This document shows, piece by piece, positions 43,684 to 54,114 of a DNA stretch of 64,000 nt; position 1 is the first letter of the stretch; each line of letters begins with the position of its first letter. The stretch is taken from contig NC_057925.1 of assembly GCF_018873765.1 (NCBI RefSeq), forward strand, positions 15,077,568 through 15,141,567. The letters are read 5' to 3'. This DNA comes from Telopea speciosissima. Its lineage: Eukaryota > Streptophyta > Magnoliopsida > Proteales > Proteaceae. Both the position numbers and the translations under genes were made by a program. The notes under the pieces are model-generated. The model saw nothing but the letters and a program-made list of their open reading frames with translations. It was not told the origin of the DNA and ran no database searches.

Positions 43684-45376
43684 CTACTGGTAGTACTTCT
43701 TCAGATGTTCTGAGTTCCAGGTACGGTCTACCTTCTTGCCCCCTGGAGTCTTCAAGCGGTAAGTCCCTGGGCGTATTTGCTTGGAGACTATGTAGGGTCC
43801 TTCCCAGTTGGGTGACAGCTTCCCCGCCTTCTGTGGCTGCGATGCACTTGCCCTCCGTAGTACTAAATCTCCCTGGTGGAATAGCCTTTCCTTGACCCTG
43901 GCGTTATAGTACCTGGCAGTACGTTGCTGGTAGGCGACGTTCCTTAGTAGTGCTCTTTCGCGGACCTCATCTATAAAGTCTAGGTTTGCCCGCAGTCCGT
44001 CGACATAGGTGCGTTCATTGAAGTGCAGAACCCTATGGGACATAGCGCAGACCTCTACCGGCGCCAATGCTTCAGTGCCATATGCTAGGCGGAATGGGCT
44101 CTCTCCTGTGGGCGTCCGTACTGTAGTTCGGTATGCCCACAGGACGCTTGGTAGTTCTTCTACCCACTTGCCTTTGGCTCCTTCTAGCCTTTTCTTGACT
44201 CCTTCCAGTAGCGTTCTGTTGGTGACCTCCACCTGACCATTGGCCTGTGGGTATGCTACCGACACAGGCCGATAGTCGATGTTGTAGCTGTGACAGAATG
44301 CTTAGAATTTAGGGTTGTTGAATTATTTTCCATTGTCTGAGACGAGGATCCGTGGTACCCCGAACCTGTAGATGACGTCATCGCGGACGAACTTCTCCAT
44401 CTCTGTCTCTGTTATCTTGGCCAAGGGTTTAGCTTCAACCCACTTGGTGAAGTAGTCGATCGCGACGACCAGGTACTTTCTGTTTCCTGGTGCTGCGGTG
44501 AAGTTGCCTAAGATGTCTAGTCCCCACATGGCAAAAGGTATGGGGTTGAGGATTGATGTCACTTGGTGGCGGGTAGATGGGGTCTTGGGCGAACAACTGA
44601 CATTGCTCGCACTTCTTGGCATATTGGATGGCCTCCTCTTGCATTCGTGGCCAGTATAGTCCCTGGCGGAGGATTTTGTAGGCTAGGGCTCGTCCCCCCA
44701 TGTGGCTTCCACATATCCCCTCATGGACTTCGGCTAGGGCGTACTCTGCCCCCTTGGGTCCTAGGCACCGGAGTAGTGGTGCTGTTGCCCCCCGCTTGTA
44801 CAGTACCCCGTCTAGGACGGTGTACTTTGCAGCTCTCATCCTGATCTTCCTTGCTTCGGCCTTATCTTCTGGTAAGACATCGTTCTGGAGGTAGTTGAGT
44901 AGAGGGTCCATCCAGCTAGGTCCCTCCGTGATCTCGTTAACCTGCTTTTCCTTATTCGTTGGCTCATGCAGGATCTCAACATAGACTACGCTAGCCAAAT
45001 TTCGGAGTTCCTCATTGGCTAGCCTGGATAGGGCATCAGCGGCGGGGTTCTCCTCCCTGGGAACTCGAACCATCTCAAACTTCTCGAAACCCTCGATCAA
45101 TGCTTGAGCGCGTGCTAGGTATGATGCCATCCTCTCATCTTTTGCCTCATACTCCCCATTCACCCGATTCACCACGAGGGAGTCGCTCCGGGTGGATAGG
45201 TGTGTGACTTGGATGGCTTTGGCCACCCGAGTCCAGCTAGTAATGCCTCGTACTCGCTTCATTATTGGATGCTTGGAAGGTGAACCGGAGAGCATATTGG
45301 ATACGAAATCCCTGGGGCTGGTTAATATGAGCCCAGGGCCGCTTCTCGCCGCATTGCTCGACCCGTCCATGAACAT
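43684..45376 (-). CDS. Second (archaeal-like) RNase H and integrase of the Tat-lineage element (fossil)
   Basis: Begins with MFMDGSSNAARSGPGLILTS, the start of the extra RNase H that marks the Tat lineage, with DSLVVNRVNGEY and NPAADALSRLANEE further on. Next are the integrase zinc finger (HEGICGSHMGGRALAYKILR, then CEQCQLFA), the core (VVAIDYFTKWVEAKPLAKIT, VSDNGK, AYPQANGQVEVTNRTL) and a C-terminal domain (GDLVLRRASASQPQKAGKLS, PYIVSKQIRPGTYRL). Confidence 0.9.
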
Positions 45377-45538
45377 GTCCCACGATCCGTGATCCTTCTC
45401 TTCGGGCTCCCCTGTTTATGACTCGATCTCAGACTGGGTACACTCTGCAATGAAATCTGCAAGAGCCTGGCCTTTGATGGCTGTCCTTGGTTGGAACCTG
45501 ATGTCATGCTCACTTAACTCCACCGCCCATGCTATCAA

Positions 45539-46888
45539 TCATCCGGAGACGTCCGGCTTGTGCAATATCTTCTTCAAGGGTAGGTCTGTGAGGACTGTGA
45601 TGGTATGGGCTTGGAAGTATGGTCGTAGCGTCCTGGCTGCCATTACCAATGCATAGGCTACCTTCTCGATCCTAGTGTACCTGGTCTCTGCATCGATCAG
45701 GACATGGCTGACGTAGTAGATCGGCCTCTGGACTTTGTCTTCTTCCTTTAGCAGTACTGCGCTGACCGCGACAGGGGTGGCGGCCAGGTAGAGCTGCAAC
45801 TCTTCGTTAGGTTCCGGTCGCCCAAGCAAGGGTGGGCTCTCTAGGTACTCCTTCAATTCTCCGAACGCCTTTTGGCACTCTTCCGTCCATGTGAAGTCCT
45901 TAGGGCTTCGGAGGTTCTTCAATGTTTTGAAGAATGGTAAGCACTTATCACCTGATCGTGACACGAACCTGGAAAGGGCGGCAACCCTTCCATTCAACCT
46001 CTGCACTTCCCTGACCGTTCGAGGAGGTGCCATCTCTTGGATGGCCTTGATCTTGGATGGGTTGGCTTCTATTCCACGGACTGAGACCATGAACCCCAGG
46101 AATTTTCCTGACGTTACACCGAAGGCGCACTTTGCAGGGTTTAGCTTCATCTGGTTCCTCCTCAGTACTGTGAATGCTTCCTCTAGGTCGGTCAAGTGTT
46201 GGTTGGTGTGGACGCTTTTCACGAGCATGTCATCCACATATACTTCCATGTTGCGCCCGATCTGCTCCTCGAACATCTTGTTGACCATTCTCTGATAGGT
46301 GGCCCCTGCATTCTTTAACCCGAACGGCATGACGTTGTAGCAGTAGTTCTCTTTGTCCGTCCGGAATGCAGTGTAAGACTCATCATCCTCATACATGAGG
46401 ATCTGGTTGTATCCGGAGTAGGCGTCCATGAAACTCAGCATCTCATGGCCGGCGGTGGCCTCGATCAGTAGGTCGATCCGGGGCAGTGGGTATTCATCTT
46501 TTGGGCATGCCTTGTTTAGGTCGGTGTAGTCGACACACATCCTCCACTTCCCACTTGGCTTTGGTACCATGACCACGTTGGCGAGCCAGGTTGGGAACTT
46601 CTCCTTTCTGATGAACCCTGATTGGCTTAACTTCTCGACCTCCTCCTTGATTGCTGCTTGTCGGTCGAGGGCGAAGTTACGTCGCTTCTGTTGAACGGGC
46701 TTCCTGGTTGGGTCGACATGTAGTCGGTGTTCCGCTATGGAGCGTGGTATTCCTGGCATGTCGGAGGTCGACCATGCGAAGACATCTATGTTCGCTTGGA
46801 GGAGGTGTCCAAGCTCTTCTTTCTGTTCCTTGCTTAGCAGCGAGCCGACCTGAACGACCTTGGAGGGGTCATCCTGGTGAGTGGCCAT
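45539..46888 (-). CDS. Reverse transcriptase and first RNase H of the Tat-lineage element (fossil)
   Basis: 449-codon frame. Ty3-type motifs: GKWRMCVDYTDLNKACPKD, PLPRIDLLIEATAGHEMLSF, MPFGLKNAGATYQRMVNKMF and the YVDDMLVKS active-site box, followed by connection and RNase H segments (ATPVAVSAVLLKEED, RPIYYVSHVL, ETRYTRIEKVAYALVMA). The CPKD-PLP-ID form and YVDDMLVKS are typical of Tat elements. Confidence 0.93.
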   Translation of the reverse strand: MATHQDDPSKVVQVGSLLSKEQKEELGHLLQANIDVFAWSTSDMPGIPRSIAEHRLHVDPTRKPVQQKRRNFALDRQAAIKEEVEKLSQSGFIRKEKFPTWLANVVMVPKPSGKWRMCVDYTDLNKACPKDEYPLPRIDLLIEATAGHEMLSFMDAYSGYNQILMYEDDESYTAFRTDKENYCYNVMPFGLKNAGATYQRMVNKMFEEQIGRNMEVYVDDMLVKSVHTNQHLTDLEEAFTVLRRNQMKLNPAKCAFGVTSGKFLGFMVSVRGIEANPSKIKAIQEMAPPRTVREVQRLNGRVAALSRFVSRSGDKCLPFFKTLKNLRSPKDFTWTEECQKAFGELKEYLESPPLLGRPEPNEELQLYLAATPVAVSAVLLKEEDKVQRPIYYVSHVLIDAETRYTRIEKVAYALVMAARTLRPYFQAHTITVLTDLPLKKILHKPDVSG

Positions 46889-47231
46889 GGGATGAGGTCT
46901 TCCACCGGCCTTCCCCTTCTCTCTGTCAGTTCATCTCTCTCGGTCACCGATCATGCTCTCTAGGCAGAGTGCCATTCCACGGGTGTTGCCATTATTCTTT
47001 TTCATGAAGGTGGCGTAGCACTCCCTTGCTTTCTTCTCGATCTCCTCGGACTTCGCCTACCCCGTTCTCGGTGGGGAACTTCATCTTCAGGTGAAGTGGT
47101 GATATGACTCCTCTAAGGGTGTCGTGATGGTCGCCCTAAGAGGCCGTTGAAGGACACCACGGACTTGACTACCATGAAATGTACCATGATGGTTACTTGT
47201 TGAGGGTGTACCCCGAAGGTGACGGGTAGCT

Positions 47232-47840
47232 CTATGGTACCTCTGATGGAGGCGGTGGCACTGAGAATCCATGGAGATAAGTGGGCTCTGGTTTGAGCTG
47301 GTCGTCCCCGAACCCGAAGCGTCGATAGGCGTCCAAGGAGAGTACGTCAACAGACACCCCGTGTCTATCGGTACCTCGTGCAAGTCGATTGGCTACCTCC
47401 ACCTGTACTACCAGGGCATCTTCATGCGGGAAGTTTAGTCCTTCCAGGTCTTCATCCGAGAAGGAGATCACCGCCTCGGTCCTGGCTATCTTGTTGGGCT
47501 TCTCTGCCACTCCCACGAACCTGGCATGAGCTTTAGCTTTTCTGGTGGACTCTTGCCCTGGTCCTCCAAGTATGGTGAGGATAGGAGGTCCCTTGGTGCC
47601 ACTAGGTTCTGTGGCATCTCTCCGCTCTTCTGGGCGGTCTCTCTCTCGATCTGTTCTTCTTTCTTCTTGTCTCGGCTCCACTCTGTCTTCGTCGCGACCT
47701 CTATCTCCTTGGCCTGAGCGGTTGTCACGTCTCCCCTTCACATACTTGTTCAAGCTTCCTGCTTTTACCAGTTGTTCTATCTCTCTCTTCAATTGATAGC
47801 ACTCCTCGTGTCGTGCCCATTCTCTTTGTGGAAGAGACAA
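47232..47840 (-). CDS. gag C-terminus and protease region of the Tat-lineage element (fossil)
   Basis: The N part has the gag C-terminal phrase EECYQLKREIEQLVKAG and a charged Arg/Glu/Asp-rich linker. The C part (ISFSDEDLEGLNFPHEDALV, then DVLSLDAYRRFGF) matches the retropepsin-like segment that follows gag in Tat-lineage elements. Confidence 0.75.
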   Translation of the reverse strand: MSLPQREWARHEECYQLKREIEQLVKAGSLNKYVKGRRDNRSGQGDRGRDEDRVEPRQEERRTDRERDRPEERRDATEPSGTKGPPILTILGGPGQESTRKAKAHARFVGVAEKPNKIARTEAVISFSDEDLEGLNFPHEDALVVQVEVANRLARGTDRHGVSVDVLSLDAYRRFGFGDDQLKPEPTYLHGFSVPPPPSEVP

Positions 47841-48004
47841 TATTTGTTAGGGTTTCGCTTCTCGGCGCCGCTAGCATGGGTCGTGGCCAATGGAGTAGGT
47901 CACGGTCCTGGATCTCGCATGAGTATCCGGGACTGGTGGTGTTCGATGGTGTGAACTCAGGGGTGCTTGCCCTCTCGCTTCTCTCACGGGCGCGGTCTGT
48001 CCTT

Positions 48005-49544
48005 CTAGATGGGCGGTCGCTTCTTCTCTTGTCGGCGCTCTGTCCTCGACCTCTTACTCCTCGTTGCGGTCATCGGTGCCGACCTCTTGTTGTCCCGTGG
48101 CTTGGCCTCGATTATTTTTGTTCTAGCTTGTAGTACCTCGGCCATATTTGCAAACTCGTTGCACCGCTCCAGGAGCTCTTTCATAGTCCTGGTCTCATGA
48201 CGTGCCAGGTCCTTGATCAAGTCCAGGTCCCTAATACCTCCTGCTAGGGCTGCATGCTGTGTCTGGTCATCCAAGTCTCGAACCTCCAGGGACTCCTTGG
48301 TGAACCTGGTAACGTATTCCCTGAGAGATTCCCCAGGGTTCTGTACCATGTTTAGTAGATTGACGGTGGTCTTCTTCTGCTTGACGCTGCTTTGGAAGCG
48401 GGTGACGAACTGCTCGCATAGCTCTGCGAACGAGCCTATAGATCTCGATCGTAGCCTGGAGAACCATGATGTGGCTGCTCCCTTGAGGGACGCAGGGAAT
48501 GCCCGACAGGATACCACGTCCGACCCCCCATACAGCGTCATCATGCCATTAAAGTAGTTGATGTGGCCATTAGGGTCAGTGGTGCCACTGTAGAGTTCAA
48601 AGGTGGGTAGTCGAAACCTGGAAGGTAGTGTGGCTGACATGATCTCTGCCGAGAAGGGGTGTTGTCCAGGTATGGAATGTGTCTCGCCTTTGGTCTGCTT
48701 CTTCAACCCTTCCAGCTTCTCATCCAGGTCGCGGAGTCTTTGATCGAGCTCCTCGTCCCGTGTCTGCCCCCCACGCCTAGCCGGACGTTCGCTGCGACCC
48801 CGTTCACGTTCTCTCCTGGATGTCCCCTCCCGCCTTGAGTGTTGGCGGGATGGTGAATGGTCATGCCATGATGAACCCTGTCGTGAAGGTGAGGGGCTTT
48901 CTTCTCTGTAGGTCCGGCTTCGTCGTGGTATGTGACTTTCTTCCAGTCGTCCGTCGAACACGGACCTCCGGACCGATCTCTGCGGGCTAGACACCTCGCC
49001 TTGGGTGTTGGCGTCCTCCCACGTTCGACCGTGGCGAGAGGTCTCTTGTTCTCCTGGGATCGGGAAGGCTCCCCGCCGCGGAGTGGGGTTGCCTGTCGCG
49101 CAAGTCTCTCTCGATCTCGCGCCCGGGAGATGATCTCCTAGGGTTTGGCTCTTGTTGAGGTATGGACTCCACCCTTGCTCGCTGGTGAAGTCCTCCGACG
49201 GTGAGATGTCGCACGCGCGCCAGGTATTATCGAAAGAGTCGTTGTTCATCGAGGATCTCGTTGCGGTCGTTGATCGACCACGATGGCTGGAGCATTGGGG
49301 TCGGTGTCACCTCCACCACCACATCGTTGGCCTCGTCATTGTTGGGCTCGGCGATCACGAACTGGTCATTAAGGGGGATCTCCTCCTCCAGAGGGACATG
49401 GTCCTGGTCGTTGGCTCTGCGGCGAGAGCACTCTGGGGGTGGTGATCCATTCCTTGCTCCGTTGTTGGTGGTGGTAGTCTTCCTTCGTGCCATTGAATGA
49501 GTATGGAAGCGAGCTAGTAGTGTAATGGCTAGCGTCGTTCCCAC
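48005..49544 (-). CDS. gag region of the Tat-lineage element (fossil)
   Basis: An N-terminal stretch (49227-49544; MARRKTTTTNNGARNG) is followed by a 414-codon frame (48005-49249). The second carries an arginine/serine-rich, disordered N half and a retrotransposon gag domain (LPTFELYSGTTDPNGHINYF, then ALKGAATSWFSRL-type motif, LNMVQNPGESLREYVTRF). This is the capsid-type protein of the element. Confidence 0.85.
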
Positions 49545-49561
49545 ACGCAGGCGCCAATCAT

Positions 49562-50478
49562 TGCGTCAAGAAATCGTCGAGCGGTCTCGCGAGTGCCGTC
49601 ACCGCAAGTGGACCAAAGGGGTCAACGAGAGAGAACCGGTGTGGTTCCGGCCTAGGGCTCTCCGATGCCAAAGTTAGATCTCCTGGCGCAAATAGATGAA
49701 TAGTGATTATTCAGTATGAGTTTAGATGTCCTATGGGGTTGTGTACCTTTGCCTTTTATAGTAACATATGGCGGTGTGGAGAGTCCCCGTTTGATTGACG
49801 ATTGTGCCATTGAGTGGATAGAGGCCCTGGGTAACGGGGCTCTATCCTGATTGGCCATCTCCCCGCGGGAGGGAGTGTCCTGGTGGCATCAGGATCCTTG
49901 GTGGATAGATATCCGCGTGTGGTGATAACGTCCTTGGTGCTTGAATCCGTCTGGATGACGTGACCTCTAAGGGTCTAGAGTCCTGGTAGTGACATGAGTC
50001 TTAGCGATACGATCGGGGTCGTAGATGGGTGGCCCCCAACTCAGGTGCCCATGATGCTGCGCCTGGGTGAGGCCGCGCCCTGGTGAGGAGGCCGCTGGTG
50101 AGGCCGCGTGAGGGGTGAGGAGGCCGCGCTGGGTGAGGAGGCGCCGGGTGAGGCCGCCTAGGTGAGGCCGTGAGGAGGCCGCGCTCGGGTGAGGCCGCAC
50201 ACTGGGTGAGGCGTGAGGAGGCCGCGCTCGGGTGAGGCCGCGCTCGGTGAGGAGGTGGGTCGTGGTGAGGCCGCGCCAGGTGAGGCCGCGCCTGGTGAGG
50301 CCGTGAGGAGGCCGCGCCGGTGAGAGGCCGCGGTGAGGCCGCGCCGGATGTGTGGCCGCGCCCGAGTAGTGGCCGCCCCGAATGGTGCTGGGACTCCGGT
50401 TCGTTCCCTTGGCTATGGGGCGGGTCGTCTATGACACGTGGCGGTCGTTGATTGGCCCTGTGAATATTGGATGTATCA
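49562..50478 (-). repeat. 5' LTR of the Tat-lineage element
   Basis: On the minus strand it begins TGATACATCC at 50478. It carries a TATA box (ACTATAAAAGGC at about 49751-49762) and ends just before the primer site. The part upstream of the TATA box (about 50050-50350) is a GC-rich array of GTGAGG-CCGCGCC units. This array is more ragged than in the other LTR, either through real decay or through assembly trouble in GC-rich DNA. Confidence 0.88.
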
Positions 50479-50483
50479 GCTAC

Positions 50484-51774
50484 CTTGCCTATTCCTACCA
50501 TATAAACTGGTCATTTGGTGTTGGATCATTTGTGTTTATCTTGATTTAATTTTCTTACCAAAAAAAGATTTAGTTTCCAAAATTATTACTGAATCAAACA
50601 TTTTATTTTTATCATTAAAATGAGGACCAAAACAAAATGAAACTTAAAACAAAGATAGTAATCCATCCAAAACTAATTCAGTGGCATTTAACTCGAATCG
50701 CCGAGATTCATAAGGTTAATCCAACTCATAGCAAACTCTTAAAAGGCTAATTTAAAATTTTAAAAAAATTGCACCTTTTCTTCTTCTTTTTTTATTCCGC
50801 TCTCTTATTATTATTATTTTTTTAATAGTAATATTACATAAACAACACACCACTCCCAAAAGGTTAACCGACTTTTAGGACCGTAGCATGGTGGATATAC
50901 ACAACATACACCACACTCATATACCTCCGATGTGGGACTTTCCCTTCTTGTTACTTATATGTTTTTTTGGGGAGGATTTTCTACAAGGACACTATAAGAA
51001 GGAATCTGCACGCTGCACCAATAAGGGGCTGAAAAATAGTATCATCCATGTGGGATCTACATGGAACCCATATTATTATAATATAAGAGAGTGTCAATGT
51101 GGGATCCATTATTTTTTATGTGAAAAAGATATGAAGGAATTTATTTAAAGACAGCATAGCAATCTTTTTCCTATGTTTCTTTTTAACAAAAAAATGTATA
51201 TTAATATGTCTCAAAATTCAAGTTAAAAAATTAAAACTAAGGCAAGATTGACTCTTAAAACAAACGGGGCAGGGCCAAGAGAGGGGCCTAGGGGGAATCA
51301 TTTGAAGATAATAATAGAGTTCAAATAGGTAGTTGTGAGCATTGCTTGTTCAACTTCTCTTCTTTCTATCAAATTTTAAATTTAGCCAATTATTTGTTTA
51401 CTTTTAGGTTGTTATTAAGGGTTTTTGTAAAAAAAATTTAGGTCAACTTCCATGTATATTACAAATGTTTCGTTCATTGGCAAGCAAGAGCAGTTTCTTT
51501 CACTATTAAGCAAGAATAGTTTCCTTCACTACTGTTATATTTTCCATGCGACAATAAAGGAAACTCATTCTTGTAAGTTATTAGATATTGTTATCTAATA
51601 ACTAATAAAATATTTAACCACAATTACTAGAAAATTTTATATTTTTACTAATTAATGAGTAATAGATTCTATATTCTATAGTTAAAAAATACGGAAATGA
51701 GATTCATTTTATTGAGAATTATTTACTTTTAATTATAATAATAATAATAATTATTATTATTATTATTATTATTA
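50484..51774. other. Intergenic, AT-rich, no gene seen
   Basis: The sequence 50484-51640 has no supported exon. From about 51640 it matches the start of the repeat unit at about 54960 (both have ATTTTATTGAGAATTATTTA). It ends in an (ATT)n tract (51740-51774) that borders the Mutator-like element. Confidence 0.45.
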
Positions 51775-54114
51775 GGGAAAATATCATCCCCTCCCCTCTA
51801 AGTTTGCCGAATATCAATCCAGTATCCAAGTTTTGAAAAATATCTATCCCTTCCATACTTTATAAAGATTCTATCAACCGTACCTAAGTGGCTAACGGTG
51901 TTAAAACAACATTTCAAAAGATGATATTATCTTTTAATTGAAATAAAAAAATAAAAAAAAACACAAACCCTAACCTCATATTTTATTTGTTTTTTTTTCT
52001 TCCTCTTCTTCTTCTCCTCCACCATGGCCAAACCCACCGAATCATCTCCTTCAGCTTCATCTCTCATCTTCTCCATCTTCTAATGTGAAAGCCCAGCTCA
52101 AACCTCCAAACTCCATGGCTGCCACCAACCGAACCCTGTTCTTCCCCTTTGCTTCTTTTCTTTTTCTTCTTCTTTAACACCCTAAACCTGTAAAACCATC
52201 TCTATGGATTAACTAGGTAATTCCAAACCCTATTGATTCCAGGCCTTAGAGATTCCAGCACCAGACCATTATTGAAGAGATAAATTCCTGGAATTACCAG
52301 ATCTGAAGTTTTCAGCTCTGACCAACAATATCGCAGTTGCCCATTCAATGAGCCAATCAAATGATCCAGCGCTTAACTTTATCTCCAAAAAGTTCGAAGC
52401 AGGCGAAAGCATAATGCTCTGGCCGTTGATTGAGGCAATGAATCAGAATTATTGGGAATGAGAGGTCTGAGTGGTTCAACCCTTTCTTCATTCTTCTTCT
52501 TCTTCTTCTTCTTCTTGCAAACTCACCTGCCCGGCCCCATCCCTCTGCAACCCCATCCAAACAGGCCGCATCCCCACTCTCCTCTTATTTTTCTTATTTT
52601 TCTTATTTTTTTCCTGCAACCTCACTTGCCCTTATCCTCTACAGAGTAGAGAGCCACCATTAATATCGCTTTAACATTTGAGCCTCTTGGAACAGAAGAA
52701 ATCATAGTTCAAAAATCATCTCATTAATTGCTTCTGAAATATGCAAAACATTCAATTATTTTAGAAGAGGCCACATGCAAAACAAACAGTAAATTGTTCA
52801 AGCGAAATATCACCGAATGACACTTGAAAACCTAATCTACAAACCTAATTTTGAATGAACAGAAACAAATTCCAGTGAGGAGTAAACGGACATTGAGCAC
52901 CGGCGAACAATTACATTCGCCATTGGAGAGAGGTCAGAAATTAATGAGATGATTTTTTCATTGAAAACCTAATCTACATTCCCAAAATGGTTCTCAAATT
53001 ATCTCATTAATTCGCTCTTGAAAACCTAGTCTGAATTCCCAAAACTACGGGTCTTCTAAAAAGAAATTGCATTGCTCCTTCCAGATTCTGAGGTTCTCAA
53101 ATTATCAATTTCTCTTTTCTAGCAATCTAAGTTCTCAGAATAGGAGTTCTATAATCTTCCATTCTTAGACCTTAGTTCTAATCCTGCAACTATGGGAATT
53201 TGTTGAAATCCTAGAAATTTGAATCAGGAAGAAGCAAACGTTGGAATGCCAAGACTGGGTCCGCCCAAACTCGGCTCCTTGATGTAGAAGTATCCCATCA
53301 ACCACAAAAAGAAGAAGAAAAAGATACCCATCTTGATCAACAGAAACCTTCCTCTATTTCTTCGGATTCCACCAGTCTGTACTAGCCTTTCTTTGCTCTT
53401 GGGCTACTTTTCTTCTTCTGGGTGTTTCATTCCCTGTACTGATACTCGAGCTCTCCGATTGTTCCGGCTGCGAGAATTATCAGATTTCAATTTCGAGCTC
53501 GATGTCATCGTCGCTTAGTCTTGTCTTACAGCAGTTTCTCTGGCCTGTGCCTCTCACAACCTCTGTAAGTATGACATTCGGAAATTCCTCTTTGTTGATC
53601 GTTATCACGGCCATTGGCAGCTCAATTGGTGAATCAGATTCAAGGATCGGCAATGACATTGTTCCAATCATCTGTAATCGCCGCCTCAGCCATCACCCTA
53701 AACCTGTAATCGCAGCCAAGCTCCTCTGTATCGTCACGTTCAGCAGCAAATTCGTCAACCTAGCTGGCATCTGTCCTGAAATTTCCTGCAATTTTTCAGG
53801 TAAATCCGGGACAGTCTTCGGCCGGTGAATCACATGAGTTGGCCGGAGAGAATCTGAACCAAGAAGTTCTTCTTCAATTCATTTAATTATTTTATTATTA
53901 AGGAGGGTAATCTTGGAATATCACATTATATAAGGGTATTTTTGAATTTTAATGAATATATTAATGCTGATGTCATCACTTAACTGCATTTTTTAACCGA
54001 ATGAGCACAGTTGATAGAATCTTTATAAAATAGAGGAGGGGGTAGATATTTTTCAAAACTTGAGTATTGGATTGATATTAGGTAAACTTAGAGGGGAGGG
54101 GATGATAGTTTCCC
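51775..54114. mobile_element. Mutator-like element, 2.34 kb, long TIRs (Pack-MULE candidate)
   Basis: The left end (GGGAAAATATCATCCCCTCC, then CCTCTAAGTTTGCCGAATAT) is mirrored by the right end in reverse complement (GGGAAACTATCATCCCCTCC, then CCTCTAAGTTTACCTAATAT). The match continues for about 110 bp, including CAAGTTTTGAAAAATATCTA and ATAAAGATTCTATCAAC. It is flanked by TTATTATTA on both sides, 9 bp, although within an ATT microsatellite. No transposase is seen. The interior contains host-like sequence, including the captured fragment at 53695-53885 and a (CTT)n run near 52490-52515. Long inverted repeats, 9-bp duplication and foreign gene pieces fit a non-autonomous Pack-MULE. Confidence 0.78.
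53695..53885 (-). pseudogene. Captured host gene fragment in the Mutator-like element (At4g22758-like, tentative)
   Basis: A minus-strand frame, open from the inner edge of the right TIR, gives HRPKTVPDLPEKLQEISG, then QMPARLTNLLLNVTIQRSLA, and stops near 53697. The pattern RPKT-PDL followed by P-RLT-LLLNVTIQ-SLG resembles the conserved ubiquitin-like region of uncharacterised plant proteins of the At4g22758 type. Only about 60 codons are present and no start codon or C-terminal half follows, as expected for a captured exon piece. The family assignment is from memory of the motif and needs a database search. Confidence 0.42.

Larger units (their letters stand above)
38393..50478 (-). mobile_element. 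Ty3/gypsy LTR retrotransposon, Tat lineage, about 12.1 kb (fossil, near-complete)
   Basis: Complete layout on the minus strand: 5' LTR (49562-50478), primer site TTGGCGCCTGCGTGTGGGAA (49538-49557), gag, protease, reverse transcriptase with RNase H, a second RNase H, integrase, a long non-pol region with ORFs on the opposite strand, a purine tract (GAGTGGGGGGCAAA just inside 39359-39372) and 3' LTR (38393-39358). Probable 5-bp target copies are GCTAT (38388-38392) and GCTAC (50479-50483). The second RNase H and the large 3' region with tandem repeats place it in the Tat lineage. Outside their GC-rich repeats the LTRs differ by only roughly 1% by eye, which suggests an age on the order of a million years or less. 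Most domains are recognisable; a few breaks in the coding region mean it is probably not active. Confidence 0.93.

Noticed and set aside
42951-43895. Long open frames (314 and 187 codons) on the plus strand through the minisatellite
   Set aside because: The 33-bp unit is a multiple of three without stops in two frames, so the frames are an automatic by-product of the repeat; no domain and no family resemblance.
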